Assembly: GCA_965214025.1 (NCBI GenBank)
Contig: CBDCAW010000004.1
Location: 186,001-250,000 of the forward strand
Direction: 5' to 3'
DNA from: Granulosicoccus sp965214025
Lineage (GTDB): Bacteria; Pseudomonadota; Gammaproteobacteria; Granulosicoccales; Granulosicoccaceae
DNA length: 64,000 nucleotides
The notes under the pieces were generated by a model. The model ran no database searches. It was not told where the DNA came from and saw only the letters and a program-made list of their open reading frames with translations. Shown one piece after another: positions 53,975 through 62,036 of this stretch; position 1 is the stretch's first letter; each line of letters opens with the position of its first letter. The position numbers were made by a program, and so were the translations under genes.

Positions 53975-54328
53975 TGATCATCTACTCCGGTCATTGGGCC
54001 CTGGCAGCCGTCGCAGCGATGCCGGATCTGTGTTGTCTGAGTGTTGACGTACCGATCCACCCGAATCATGCGTCGTGGGAGGAGTGCCGTGCGTTCGTGT
54101 GATACCGGTCCCGAAAGACGCTTGATCTCGATGCAGATGTCGGCCGACACAAAGGAATGCTTGAGCACCGATCGACAGCAAGGTCCTGAAAGCTACTGCC
54201 CCGCAGGCACCCGACGGGCCAGGAAAAGCCTTGGCATCGATCAGCACGCAGGCGCCATGGGCCATTCGATGACATACCCTGACACCCAGAAGACTCCCGG
54301 GAGCTCCTGGTGGCGGTATCATTCGCTG
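53975..54328. other. Divergent intergenic region, barrel operon / TlpA-like gene
   Basis: 354 bases. Holds the promoters of both directions, which I could not place, and repeat copy 4 at 54253-54274. The plus-strand frame from 54041 is open but lacks protein-like character before 54329. Confidence 0.5.
54253..54274 (-). repeat. Dispersed repeat, copy 4 (inverted)
   Basis: CGCCATGGGCCATTCGATGACA is the reverse complement of the core of copy 2 with one substitution and one missing base. It lies just upstream of the TlpA-like gene. Confidence 0.6.
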
Positions 54329-54832
54329 ATGCCGAAACCCAACTTGGTCCTGCGCGTGCCTACCGTCGGCCTCACCGTAGCCCTGTGCGCTATCCTGCTG
54401 GCGTGCGGAAGCCGTGTAGGCCCCGGTGAGGCGCCACCGGCCCGGCTTCATACGCTGACGGGTGACATCATCGAGCTGCAGTCACTCGACGGTCCGGTGC
54501 TCGTGAATTTCTGGTCCCCCACCTGCGTCGTCTGCCTGCAGGAAATGCCTGCCATGGCAGAGCTCTATGACGACTACGCCGGCGCAGGCTTCGAGCTGAT
54601 CGCGGTGGCCATGCCCCATGACCCACCGAATGAAGTGCTGGAACTGGCCAAGGCGCGCAAACTGCCCTTCCCGGTGGCGATCGACATCGAGGGCAAGGTA
54701 CTGGAACAGTTCGAACCGGTGCGCGGCACGCCGACCAGCTACCTGTTTGACGCAGATGGCACGACGGTCGCCCGCCATGTGGGTGCAATGGACATCCGGG
54801 CGTTGCGCGATCAGCTCGACGGCATGCTGTAG
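54329..54832 (+). CDS. TlpA-like thioredoxin-fold lipoprotein
   Basis: 167 residues from the ATG at 54329. Lipobox LTVALCAILLAC. The thioredoxin-fold domain has GPVLVNFWSPTCVVCLQEMP with the CVVC redox pair, an IAVAMPHDPP strand and the cis-Pro loop RGTPTSYLFDADGTTVARHV. TlpA/ResA-type proteins reduce disulfides in the periplasm, often for cytochrome c or copper-centre assembly. Next to hemJ, which may hint at heme protein assembly. Confidence 0.88.
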   Translation: MPKPNLVLRVPTVGLTVALCAILLACGSRVGPGEAPPARLHTLTGDIIELQSLDGPVLVNFWSPTCVVCLQEMPAMAELYDDYAGAGFELIAVAMPHDPPNEVLELAKARKLPFPVAIDIEGKVLEQFEPVRGTPTSYLFDADGTTVARHVGAMDIRALRDQLDGML

Positions 54833-54863
54833 CCTGCCGCTCTCACCTCATCGACGACAACTC

Positions 54864-55289
54864 ATGCTCTGGTTCAAGGCTCTGCACGTGATCTTCATGG
54901 TGACCTGGTTCGCCGGCTTGTTCTATCTGCCGCGCCTGTTCGTCTACTTCGCCCAGAGCGACCCGGCGGAGACGGTGCAGCGGGAAACCTTCAAGGTGAT
55001 GCAGCGCAAGCTGCTGGCGATCACGAACATCGGCGCGGTACTCACGATACTGTTCGGCACCATCGTGCTGATCGTCTGGGTGCCGGCCTTGGCGCAGGTC
55101 GGGTGGATGCAGATCAAGCTGCTGCTGGTGCTGTTCCTGATCCTCTACCACCTCTGGTGCATCCGTATCGTGTCGAACTTCCGTGAAGACCGGAACAATC
55201 GCTCGCACGTCTGGTACCGGTGGTTCAACGAGGTGCCGGTGCTGTTCCTGTTCGGCATCGTGATCATGGTGATCGTGCGGCCGGGTTGA
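54864..55289 (+). CDS. hemJ: Protoporphyrinogen IX oxidase HemJ
   Basis: 141 residues from the ATG at 54864 (MLWFKALHVIFMVTWFAGLF). Four membrane helices. HemJ markers are His8, LFYLPRLFVYFAQSDP, QRKLLAITNIGAVLTILFG and IKLLLVLFLILYHLW. It oxidises protoporphyrinogen IX in heme synthesis in bacteria without HemG or HemY. Starts 31 bases after the TlpA-like gene. The longer upstream frame overlaps that gene and is rejected. Confidence 0.92.
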   Translation: MLWFKALHVIFMVTWFAGLFYLPRLFVYFAQSDPAETVQRETFKVMQRKLLAITNIGAVLTILFGTIVLIVWVPALAQVGWMQIKLLLVLFLILYHLWCIRIVSNFREDRNNRSHVWYRWFNEVPVLFLFGIVIMVIVRPG

Positions 55290-55348
55290 GCGTTCGAACA
55301 GCTGACAAACAACATGGCCCAGCACATAACGATCACATGGGAGAACAG

Positions 55349-55984
55349 ATGGCCGAGAAACCTGTCGAGCTGCTCATCTGGGACATGGATGGCACGCTGA
55401 TCGATTCCGCGACCGTCGTGCCTGACAGCTTCATCGCAGCGGCGAACGAGTTCGGTGGGAACCGGTGTTCGCGGGATGAGGTAGTGGCGCTGTACAGTCT
55501 GGGGGTGCCGGAAAACGTGATCGAGCATCTGCTCGGTCGTGCACCGCTTGCCGAGGAGATGGAGTTTTTCTACTCCACACTTGCTGCCAAGGCATCGGAA
55601 GTGGCCGTTCACGATGGAATACATGAGTGCCTGCGTGCATTGAACGGCGTGGTGAGGATGGCCGTATTCACTGGGGCCAGCCAACGCTCCGCCGAAACCT
55701 TGCTCGAGGCCGTCGGATTGATGAGCGCCTTCGAGCAGGTTGTCGGTGGTGACGGTCATCCGCCAAAACCTGACCCGGCCGGTCTGCGAGCGGTTGCCGC
55801 CGCGATGCAGGTGCCGCTCGAGCGGTGCGCTTATGCAGGGGATGCACCCACGGACATTCAAGCGGCAGGTGCAGCGCCTGTCAGATCCATCGCCGTGGCC
55901 TGGGGGCATCTGTTCGACAGGAGCTGCGGGGCCGATCTGTTGGTTGAGACCCCTGCAGATCTGGCTAGCGAGTTGCTTCGTTAG
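55349..55984 (+). CDS. HAD-superfamily hydrolase (phosphatase)
   Basis: 211 residues from the ATG at 55349, with GGGAGA 6 bases upstream; another ATG 12 bases earlier is possible. HAD motifs: WDMDGTLIDSATVVPDSFIA (I), AVFTGASQRSAETLLEAVG (II), KPDP (III Lys) and YAGDAPTDIQAAGAAPVRS (IV). The cap region is of the phosphoglycolate phosphatase type. Substrate not determinable. Followed directly by the 37-bp tandem repeats. Confidence 0.85.
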   Translation: MAEKPVELLIWDMDGTLIDSATVVPDSFIAAANEFGGNRCSRDEVVALYSLGVPENVIEHLLGRAPLAEEMEFFYSTLAAKASEVAVHDGIHECLRALNGVVRMAVFTGASQRSAETLLEAVGLMSAFEQVVGGDGHPPKPDPAGLRAVAAAMQVPLERCAYAGDAPTDIQAAGAAPVRSIAVAWGHLFDRSCGADLLVETPADLASELLR

Positions 55985-55997
55985 GGCCTGACTGACG

Positions 55998-56131
55998 TAC
56001 GCGCACTGTCGCGCACGGTACTCTTCTATCTGGCTACGCGCGCTGTCGCGCACGGTACTCTTCTATCTGGCTACGCGCGCTGTCGCGCACGGTACTCTTC
56101 TATCTGGCTACGCGCGCTGTCGCGCACGGTA
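55998..56131. repeat. 37-bp tandem repeat, 3.6 copies, entering the rppH 3' end
   Basis: Copies at 55998-56034, 56035-56071 and 56072-56108 and a partial copy at 56109-56131. The unit begins TACGCGCGCTGTCGCGCACG and ends CTTCTATCTGGC; copy 1 has one substitution (GCGCAC). On the minus strand GTGCGC-GACA-GCGCGC can fold into a hairpin in every copy. The last 23 bases and the end of copy 3 encode the C-terminus and stop codon of rppH. Confidence 0.9.
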
Positions 56132-56594
56132 GCAGGGCCTCCAGTTCCGTCAGGGCGCGCTTGTAGACCTTGCGCTTGAAGAAGATGACGCGGCGGGAGG
56201 GTTCCCAGTAGTCGATCCATTTCCAATGGTCGAACTCGGGTTTGTCGCTGATGGCGAGATCGACCGAAGATTCCTCGCTGACCATCTTCAACATGTACCA
56301 GATCTGTTTCTGCCCGATGCACAACGGGCTCTGGTTACGCCGCACATAGCGCTTGGGAAGCCGGTACCTGAGCCATTCCCGGGTACAACCGAGGACTTCG
56401 ACATCATCAGGCGCCAGACCGGTCTCTTCCTTCAGCTCTCGGTACATCGCCTCTTCTGGCGACTCTTCACGATCGATGCCACCCTGCGGGAACTGCCACG
56501 CGTTCTGACCGACACGACGTGCCCAGAACACCTGACCTTCCTGGTTGCTGAGTATGATGCCTACGTTCGCGCGATAGCCGTCACAGTCAATCAC
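56100..56594 (-). CDS. rppH: RNA pyrophosphohydrolase RppH
   Basis: 164 residues. Starts MIDCDGYRANVGIILSNQEG, with the Nudix box GGIDREESPEEAMYRELKEE followed by TGL and FFKRKVYKRAL near the end. It converts 5'-triphosphate (via diphosphate) ends of mRNA to monophosphate and so starts decay. The C-terminal CATARVAR is encoded by the 37-bp tandem repeat and is probably not original; E. coli RppH is 176 residues with a different tail. Confidence 0.94.
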   Translation of the reverse strand: MIDCDGYRANVGIILSNQEGQVFWARRVGQNAWQFPQGGIDREESPEEAMYRELKEETGLAPDDVEVLGCTREWLRYRLPKRYVRRNQSPLCIGQKQIWYMLKMVSEESSVDLAISDKPEFDHWKWIDYWEPSRRVIFFKRKVYKRALTELEALLPCATARVAR

Positions 56595-57037
56595 TGGTAC
56601 CCCTGTTGAAATCCGCCTTCCGCGATTGGTTCAGATCGCAGCTCGATGGCACCAGCATACGAAACTCGTGCCCGAAACGCTAATCTGTATAACAATGAAG
56701 CGACAAATGACGACTTGGCAGCGTCGTAGTGACGTCGTACGAGGTCGCCGTCAGGGCATCAGGGCCCGCTAGCGGATTCACCTGATACATCCTGGAGAAT
56801 TCCTTGCTGACGACCCTTTGGTCGACGACCCCTTGGGTGCCGACTGGCGTCTCACAGTACTGCTCGGAAGTCACGCGACGGGCAGGCGAAGTGAACCACG
56901 ACAGCTGAACCGTACGGCTCGGCAGTGGCTTATGCCAAAAACGCCAGACCTTATAGCGAAAAGCTCTTGGTCAAGCGCTGGACTCGATGGTCCAATGGCC
57001 CCATATCAAATTTCTCTATGGGACCATGGATATTTCG
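56595..57037. other. Divergent intergenic region, rppH / cysH
   Basis: 443 bases without a supported gene. Features seen: an imperfect 15-bp tandem repeat (GACGACCCTTTGGTC at 56809, GACGACCCCTTGGGT at 56824) and the hairpin over the cysH start at 56987-57027. A CysB-type activator site may lie here but I cannot point to one. Confidence 0.5.
56987..57027 (+). promoter_or_regulatory. Hairpin overlapping the cysH translation start region
   Basis: CCCATA (57000-57005) pairs with TATGGG (57017-57022) around an 11-base AT-rich loop, and ATGGT (56987-56991) pairs with ACCAT (57023-57027). The structure buries GGGA and the first possible ATG (57026) of cysH, leaving the ATG at 57038 just outside. 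Confidence 0.4.
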
Positions 57038-57715
57038 ATGTCACAGCTGAGTCACACACCAACAGACGCTTTCACGGCCTCGGAGGCCGCTGCGGACGTG
57101 CGCATCGCTCGGAGTAATCAGCAGCTGCAAGGTGCGTCGGCGCACGACATCCTGCGCTGGACCCTCGAGCAGAGCGAGCGGGCGATCCTTTCCACCAGCT
57201 TTGGCCCGCATTCGGCCGTATTGTTGAAGCTGGCGACCGATGTGCGACCCGATATTCCGGTCATCTGGGTCGACACCGGCTACAACACTGCCGAAACCTA
57301 CCGTTTCGCCGAGCGCCTGATTGGCGAGTGGAACTTGAACATCCATATCTACCAACCGGCGCGGACGGCAGCACGTATCAATGCGGTGATCGGTGACGTT
57401 ACCGATGTTGACGGGCGTCAACACAAGCAGTTCACCGACGAAGTGAAGCTCGAGCCGTTTCGCCGTGCGCTGGCCGAGCATCGGCCCGACTTCTGGATTA
57501 CCGGCGTGCGCCGCAGCGAAACCGCCTTCCGCAAGACGCTTCGTGTGGTGGAGCCGGGCCCGGGCGATGTCACCAAGATCGCGCCCCTGCTGCAGTGGTC
57601 GGACACCGATGTCGAAGACTATATCGACACTCACGGGTTACCGGTGGAAGACCAGTACCACGATGTCACCAAGGTGATGGCTCAGCGCGAATGCGGCCTG
57701 CACTGCCGACTGTAG
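57038..57715 (+). CDS. cysH: Phosphoadenylyl-sulfate (PAPS) reductase
   Basis: 225 residues from the ATG at 57038 (MSQLSHTPTDAFTASEAAAD); an ATG at 57026 is also in frame. LSTSFGPHSAVLLKLATDVR, VIWVDTGYNTAETYRFAERL and WITGVRRSETAFRKTLRVVE are the PAPS-binding segments, and the active-site Cys lies in RECGLHCRL at the end. The CC and CxxC iron-sulfur motif of APS reductases is absent, so this is the thioredoxin-dependent PAPS type. It reduces PAPS to sulfite. No other cys gene is adjacent. Confidence 0.94.
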   Translation: MSQLSHTPTDAFTASEAAADVRIARSNQQLQGASAHDILRWTLEQSERAILSTSFGPHSAVLLKLATDVRPDIPVIWVDTGYNTAETYRFAERLIGEWNLNIHIYQPARTAARINAVIGDVTDVDGRQHKQFTDEVKLEPFRRALAEHRPDFWITGVRRSETAFRKTLRVVEPGPGDVTKIAPLLQWSDTDVEDYIDTHGLPVEDQYHDVTKVMAQRECGLHCRL

Positions 57716-57733
57716 CGACCGGTCGAAAGGGCA

Positions 57734-57767
57734 AGCCGAGGTCGAAGCACTTCGACCTCGGCTTTTT
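57734..57767 (+). terminator. Rho-independent terminator of cysH
   Basis: AGCCGAGGTCGA pairs perfectly with TCGACCTCGGCT around AGCACT, followed by TTTTT. It ends about 50 bases after the cysH stop. Confidence 0.95.
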
Positions 57768-57896
57768 GCGTTCAGCTCGAAGCGTCCCAGATGCGAATGA
57801 TCAGCAGAAGGGCCGTGCTCGCCACCCACCCGGCAAACCGGCATTGGCGGGTGAGGAGACGTACAGAGCCATCTCCCGCACCTGTGATGGGTCTTC

Positions 57897-58070
57897 TCAG
57901 AGCAATGCGCACGAGATGCGGTTCAGACGAAACCGCCCTCGTGGATCAAGATCGAAAAAACCCAGATTCATCGCCGCTCGCATGATCCGATGCAGAGCAT
58001 CCGCATCCAGCGCAAGTTCAGCGGCAAGCTCTGCCGATGTCATCGGCAGTTTTTGCAGCCCGTTGCTCAT
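57897..58070 (-). pseudogene. Remnant of an O-methyltransferase dimerisation domain
   Basis: 57 codons, MSNGLQKLPMTSAELAAELA then LDADALHRIMRAAMNLGFFD and a RFRLNR end. The segment TSAELAAELALDADALHRIM matches the winged-helix N-terminal domain of SAM-dependent O-methyltransferases, which normally precedes a 220-residue catalytic domain that is absent here. The ATG overlaps a TGA of an upstream decayed frame. Probably a truncated gene; a free-standing short protein is less likely. Confidence 0.5.
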
Positions 58071-58142
58071 CGAAACATCTCCATCATGAATGTATCGTGC
58101 TTGCCTCCCGGTGCGTGCCCGGCGGCCCGTTCGATAAGAGGA

Positions 58143-59089
58143 TCAACCTGGGATGCAGGGAAGGGGTACGTCATCTGCTTGGACAGCATTCCCACGCAGT
58201 GGCCAGGCATGAGCGCACGGGTGCCTATCGACTGAACCGCCTCCGAAGCGATCCCTCCCGACCAAGACCTTACCGCTCACGTCATCGTCCGTATCGGCAT
58301 CGTTCACAACGATCGCCTCTCCGGAGACCACCCCGTCCGAACAGGCAATGCCCCGGAGGGTGCCTGTGGTCTGTGTGGGTGGGTGGCTATATTTGCCCCC
58401 GGATCGGCTTCGAGACGGCGGCCGCCTGATACCCTCGAGATAGAAGCGCCCCGGCATTTCAGCCGACGTCCAGCACTGAGACACAGCGCGCCTATGCTTT
58501 ACCAGTTCGCAGAGTTCGCCGTCGATCCGGAAGGCCGCGAAGTGTTGGCGAATATCTTCCAGCGTCAAAAGGAATATATCTACCTTGACACTTTCCACCG
58601 ACTGTCGCGACAGGAGCCGGTTTATTCGTTGTGTTCTCTCCAGATCATTGTTCGGGTACAGCCTATGCTTCAGTATTGCAAGAAAGCCGACCGTGAAACG
58701 CCATTGGTAAAGGGAATGCCCAGGCACAGAAACGCCCTTCGAAAGCATCGGGTGCAGTCTCTTCGTAGCACTGAAGCCGTCATCGGCAGCACTACGTCCG
58801 GGTACGTTTCGGCTATGTTGGCATCGGTGAAAAGCCGATAGCGACCAGCGGGCAGTGTCGTTATCGGGCGTGACTGCAAGATGGCGAGGCAATCCGGTTG
58901 CCGACCGATCCAATTCTCGACAGAATTCGACACTCCCTCGAGCAATGCAAGCCCAGCCAACTGTTCGGCGATAACTTCCGACACGCGCCGAAACACCGTC
59001 GTATCGTCGATATCCAGTGATTCAAGCGAGTGCTGGATCGTGTCTCTGACCGGAGCAACGAAGGCGTTGAAACAGCTTGTTTTGGACAT
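58143..59089 (-). pseudogene. Frameshifted remnant of a PEP synthase-like enzyme
   Basis: Two minus-strand frames carry consecutive parts of one family. From 59089 to 58670 the frame contains CLAILQSRPITTLPAGRYRL and FTDANIAETYPDVVLPMTAS, the LQSRPIT boundary after the ATP-binding domain of PEP synthase/pyruvate phosphate dikinase-like proteins. From about 58360 to 58250 another frame has GIACSDGVVSGEAIVVNDAD, the start of the swivelling phosphohistidine domain (normally SPG). The ATP-grasp start and the active-site His region are missing. I read this as decay after a frameshift near 58670. Confidence 0.55.
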
Positions 59090-59392
59090 ACCGCGACAAG
59101 CAGCTCACACTTGCGCTCACAGGTACGAGCGATAAATTCTTATCTGAATGCCATTGCCTGCAGACTGCTCTGATACCGCTGTTGAAATTGCATGGTCGCG
59201 TCCGGCCGTACCCCCAACTGTGCGGGTACCGGGGGTTCCCCCGAGACCGGAGACGCCTGATCAATTTCGTCAGACTACGCGACCAACGAATGACCGCACA
59301 CCCCAGGCAACATATGCAACAATGTGGAGGGATGTTCCATCCTTCATGTTTCCGACAGCGACCAATTCGAGTTTACCATCAGGAGCCTTGCA

Positions 59393-59992
59393 TTGACTCT
59401 ACTTCGATTTAGGCATCAGCGCCACGCCAGGTTTATTGGCGTCGCGCTCTTGTCGTCTTTTGTAATGGCCGGATGCTCTACACGGCAGGTAGTCGATCCA
59501 CTTTCCGGCTCTACTGCTCAACGATTGGTGACCTACAGCCTGAATCAGTTCATCGACGATCTGATGGCAAAACCGGAAATTGCTGAATTGCAGGGCAGGA
59601 CAGTTCGTTTGGGCGTGCATTTCCTGAGCGAGCACCCGCTGTTGGAGTATGCAACACGGTTGATTACCGCACAAATGGAACTGACGCACGGTATCACGGT
59701 AGCGGCGCCGGGCGAATCCCCACAGCTCGAGATGGATGTGTTCTTCAACTCCATCGGCACGGATAACGACGACTTCGGGTTATCTGTGCCGACCCTCGGC
59801 TTTGGTGGCTCGGCGGACTCGATCGATATTCTCGCACTGGATATGTACCACGGGATTACGGAAGGGTATGCGATCGTCGCATCGGCCGATAGTGGCAGCA
59901 TCCAGAGAACAGACCGTGTGCTGGCACGTATCCGACGGGACAATGTTTCCACACCCGTGATTGATTTTCCGCTGAATAATCTCGAGGATTGA
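59393..59992 (+). CDS. Lipoprotein of unknown function
   Basis: 199 residues from a TTG at 59393, chosen because AGGAG lies 7 bases before it and the resulting N-terminus is a proper lipoprotein signal (FIGVALLSSFVMAGC, with a positively charged lead). An ATG at 59324 is in frame but has no such site. The mature part (TAQRLVTYSLNQFIDDLMAK, VRLGVHFLSEHPLLEYATRL, SIGTDNDDFGLSVPTLGFGG) is not recognised. It borders the remnant region and may belong to the same imported segment. Confidence 0.7.
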   Translation: MTLLRFRHQRHARFIGVALLSSFVMAGCSTRQVVDPLSGSTAQRLVTYSLNQFIDDLMAKPEIAELQGRTVRLGVHFLSEHPLLEYATRLITAQMELTHGITVAAPGESPQLEMDVFFNSIGTDNDDFGLSVPTLGFGGSADSIDILALDMYHGITEGYAIVASADSGSIQRTDRVLARIRRDNVSTPVIDFPLNNLED

Positions 59993-60179
59993 CCCCATGC
60001 GAAGAACCTCCCTGCCGTGCCGCGGGCGTGAGAAGCAGGAGGCGCGTGCGGCCACCTCCGGCCAGTTTCTTCAGCAAACTCCGCCTCGTCCCCCAACCCG
60101 ATCAGCACGCCCTGCCAAATGGGCGTCCGGCAGCGCTTGAGAGGCAATTACTGACGTGCCCTTGCTCTGACAGGGCTTC

Positions 60180-60749
60180 TCAGGTACGAGGCAGGGTGAC
60201 TCCGCGCTGACCTTGGTACTTGCCGCCACGGTCACCGTAGGAGGTTTCGCAGACCTCATCGGATTCGAAGAAAAGCATTTGCGCAACCCCTTCGTGGGCG
60301 TAGATCTTGGCGGGCAACGGAGTGGTGTTGGAGAACTCAAGTGTGACGTGGCCTTCCCACTCGGGTTCCAGCGGAGTCACGTTCACTATGATTCCGCAGC
60401 GCGCATAGGTGCTTTTTCCGAGGCACACCGTGAGTACGTTTCGGGGGATTCGGAAGTACTCCACCGTTCGCGCCAGTGCGAAGGAGTTTGGCGGAATGAT
60501 GCAGGTGTTGGCTCTTATATCCACGAAACTGTCTGGATTGAACGCCTTCGGGTCGACGATCGCGTGGTTGATGTTGGTGAAGATCTTGAATTCATCGGCA
60601 CAGCGCACGTCGTATCCGTAGCTTGACGTGCCGTACGAGACGATGCGCTCGCCACTCTCGTTCACCCGCACCTGCCCGTGCTCGAACGGCTCGATCATCG
60701 CAGTGGACTCGGCCATGCGACGAATCCACTTGTCGGCTTTGATGCTCAC
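60180..60749 (-). CDS. dcd: dCTP deaminase
   Basis: 189 residues from the GTG at 60749 (VSIKADKWIRRMA). Trimeric dUTPase-fold enzyme making dUTP from dCTP. GTSSYGYDVRCADEFKIFTN, LGKSTYARCGIIVNVTPLEP and EWEGHVTLEFSNTTPLPAKI carry the catalytic Arg and Glu. The C-terminus SYGDRGGKYQGQRGVTLPRT is conserved. Transcribed in the same direction as mrp, 66 bases after it. Confidence 0.97.
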   Translation of the reverse strand: MSIKADKWIRRMAESTAMIEPFEHGQVRVNESGERIVSYGTSSYGYDVRCADEFKIFTNINHAIVDPKAFNPDSFVDIRANTCIIPPNSFALARTVEYFRIPRNVLTVCLGKSTYARCGIIVNVTPLEPEWEGHVTLEFSNTTPLPAKIYAHEGVAQMLFFESDEVCETSYGDRGGKYQGQRGVTLPRT

Positions 60750-60815
60750 GTGGCACTGGCCTCGGCTGCGAACGGGTCTTCGGCGATGAACGGAAAACGG
60801 TTCGAACAAGGCATG

Positions 60816-61907
60816 TCAGGTGTTCTGGATGACGATGTTCGGAAACTTAGAACTGTAATCCTTGGCCTGCAAGGACAATCTGGCCGCCATCTTCCGTGCG
60901 ATCTCCCGATAGAGCCCGGCCGCCCGACCATCCGGATCGGACACAACGGTCGGCCGCCCGCTGTCGGCCTGCAGGCGGATGCCCATTTCCAGCGGCAAGG
61001 CACCGAGCAACTCGACGCTGGACTCGCCGGCCATGCGTGCACCACCGCCATCGCCGAAGATGTGCTCCTCATGCCCGCACTGGCTGCAGATGTGAATCGA
61101 CATGTTCTCGATGACGCCGAGAATCGGTATATCCACCTTTTCGAACATCTTCAGGCCCTTGCGGGCATCGAGCAGGGCGATGTCCTGAGGGGTGGTGACG
61201 ATGACCGCACCGCTGACCGGCACCTTCTGTGACAACGTCAGTTGCGTATCGCCGGTACCAGGCGGCATGTCGATGATCAGATAGTCCAGATCACGCCAGC
61301 GAGTATCGTTGAGCAGTTGTTCGAGCGCCTGGGTGACCATCGGCCCGCGCCAGATCATCGGGGTTTCCTCATCGATGAGAAAACCGATGGACATGCACTG
61401 CACACCGTGGTTTTCCATCGGCTCCAGACTCTTCCCGTCGGTGGATTCCGGTTGGCCGGACAGGCCCATCATGCGCGGTTGGCTGGGACCGTAGATGTCG
61501 GCGTCGAGCAGGCCTACCGATGCGCCTTCGACAGCCAGCGCCAGCGCCAGGTTCACCGCGGTGGTGGACTTGCCCACCCCACCCTTGCCGGAGGCGACGG
61601 CGATGATGTTCTTGACGTTCGACAGCCGCTTGATGCCCTGCTGAACCGAGTGAGCGATGACATCGTGGCTGATATCGATGATCGCGTTGGTCACCCCTGC
61701 CTGCGAGGCGAGCAGGCCACGCAGCTCGTCGGCCAGCGTGAGGCGGTAGATGCCGGCCGGATAGGGCAGCACGATACCGATGCGCACCGTATCGCCGTCG
61801 ATGACGATATCCCGCACCGCCTTTGCTGCCACCAGGCTCTTGCCGAGGTGCGGATCCATGGCGTTATCGAGCGCCTGCTCGATCTTCTCGCGCGATAAGT
61901 CGGACAT
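60816..61907 (-). CDS. mrp: Mrp/ApbC iron-sulfur cluster carrier ATPase
   Basis: 363 residues. N-terminal MIP18/DUF59 domain (about 1-85), then a deviant Walker A P-loop (VASGKGGVGKSTTAVNLALA), LLDADIYGPSQPRMMG, DYLIIDMPPGTGDTQLTLSQ and the CxxC cluster-binding pair in HICSQCGHEEHIFGDGGG. It carries iron-sulfur clusters to target proteins. Divergent from metG and upstream of dcd, the arrangement seen in E. coli and relatives. Confidence 0.97.
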   Translation of the reverse strand: MSDLSREKIEQALDNAMDPHLGKSLVAAKAVRDIVIDGDTVRIGIVLPYPAGIYRLTLADELRGLLASQAGVTNAIIDISHDVIAHSVQQGIKRLSNVKNIIAVASGKGGVGKSTTAVNLALALAVEGASVGLLDADIYGPSQPRMMGLSGQPESTDGKSLEPMENHGVQCMSIGFLIDEETPMIWRGPMVTQALEQLLNDTRWRDLDYLIIDMPPGTGDTQLTLSQKVPVSGAVIVTTPQDIALLDARKGLKMFEKVDIPILGVIENMSIHICSQCGHEEHIFGDGGGARMAGESSVELLGALPLEMGIRLQADSGRPTVVSDPDGRAAGLYREIARKMAARLSLQAKDYSSKFPNIVIQNT

Positions 61908-62036
61908 CTGATTTCGTACCTGAAACGGTGGACTGGTAGACTACCTATGGTAACCCTTCACTATACACAAGCGCCCACCTGGCCACGGCTCGTCTACGGG
62001 CTCCCCGACGACGATTTTCCCGGAACTCATCACGAC

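Noticed and set aside
56100..56131. CRISPR-like array at the 37-bp repeats
   Set aside because: The repeats are head to tail with no spacers, and no cas genes are present.
58383..58841. 152-codon plus-strand frame in the remnant region
   Set aside because: The opposite strand carries recognisable PEP-utilising enzyme segments, so this frame is more likely a shadow.
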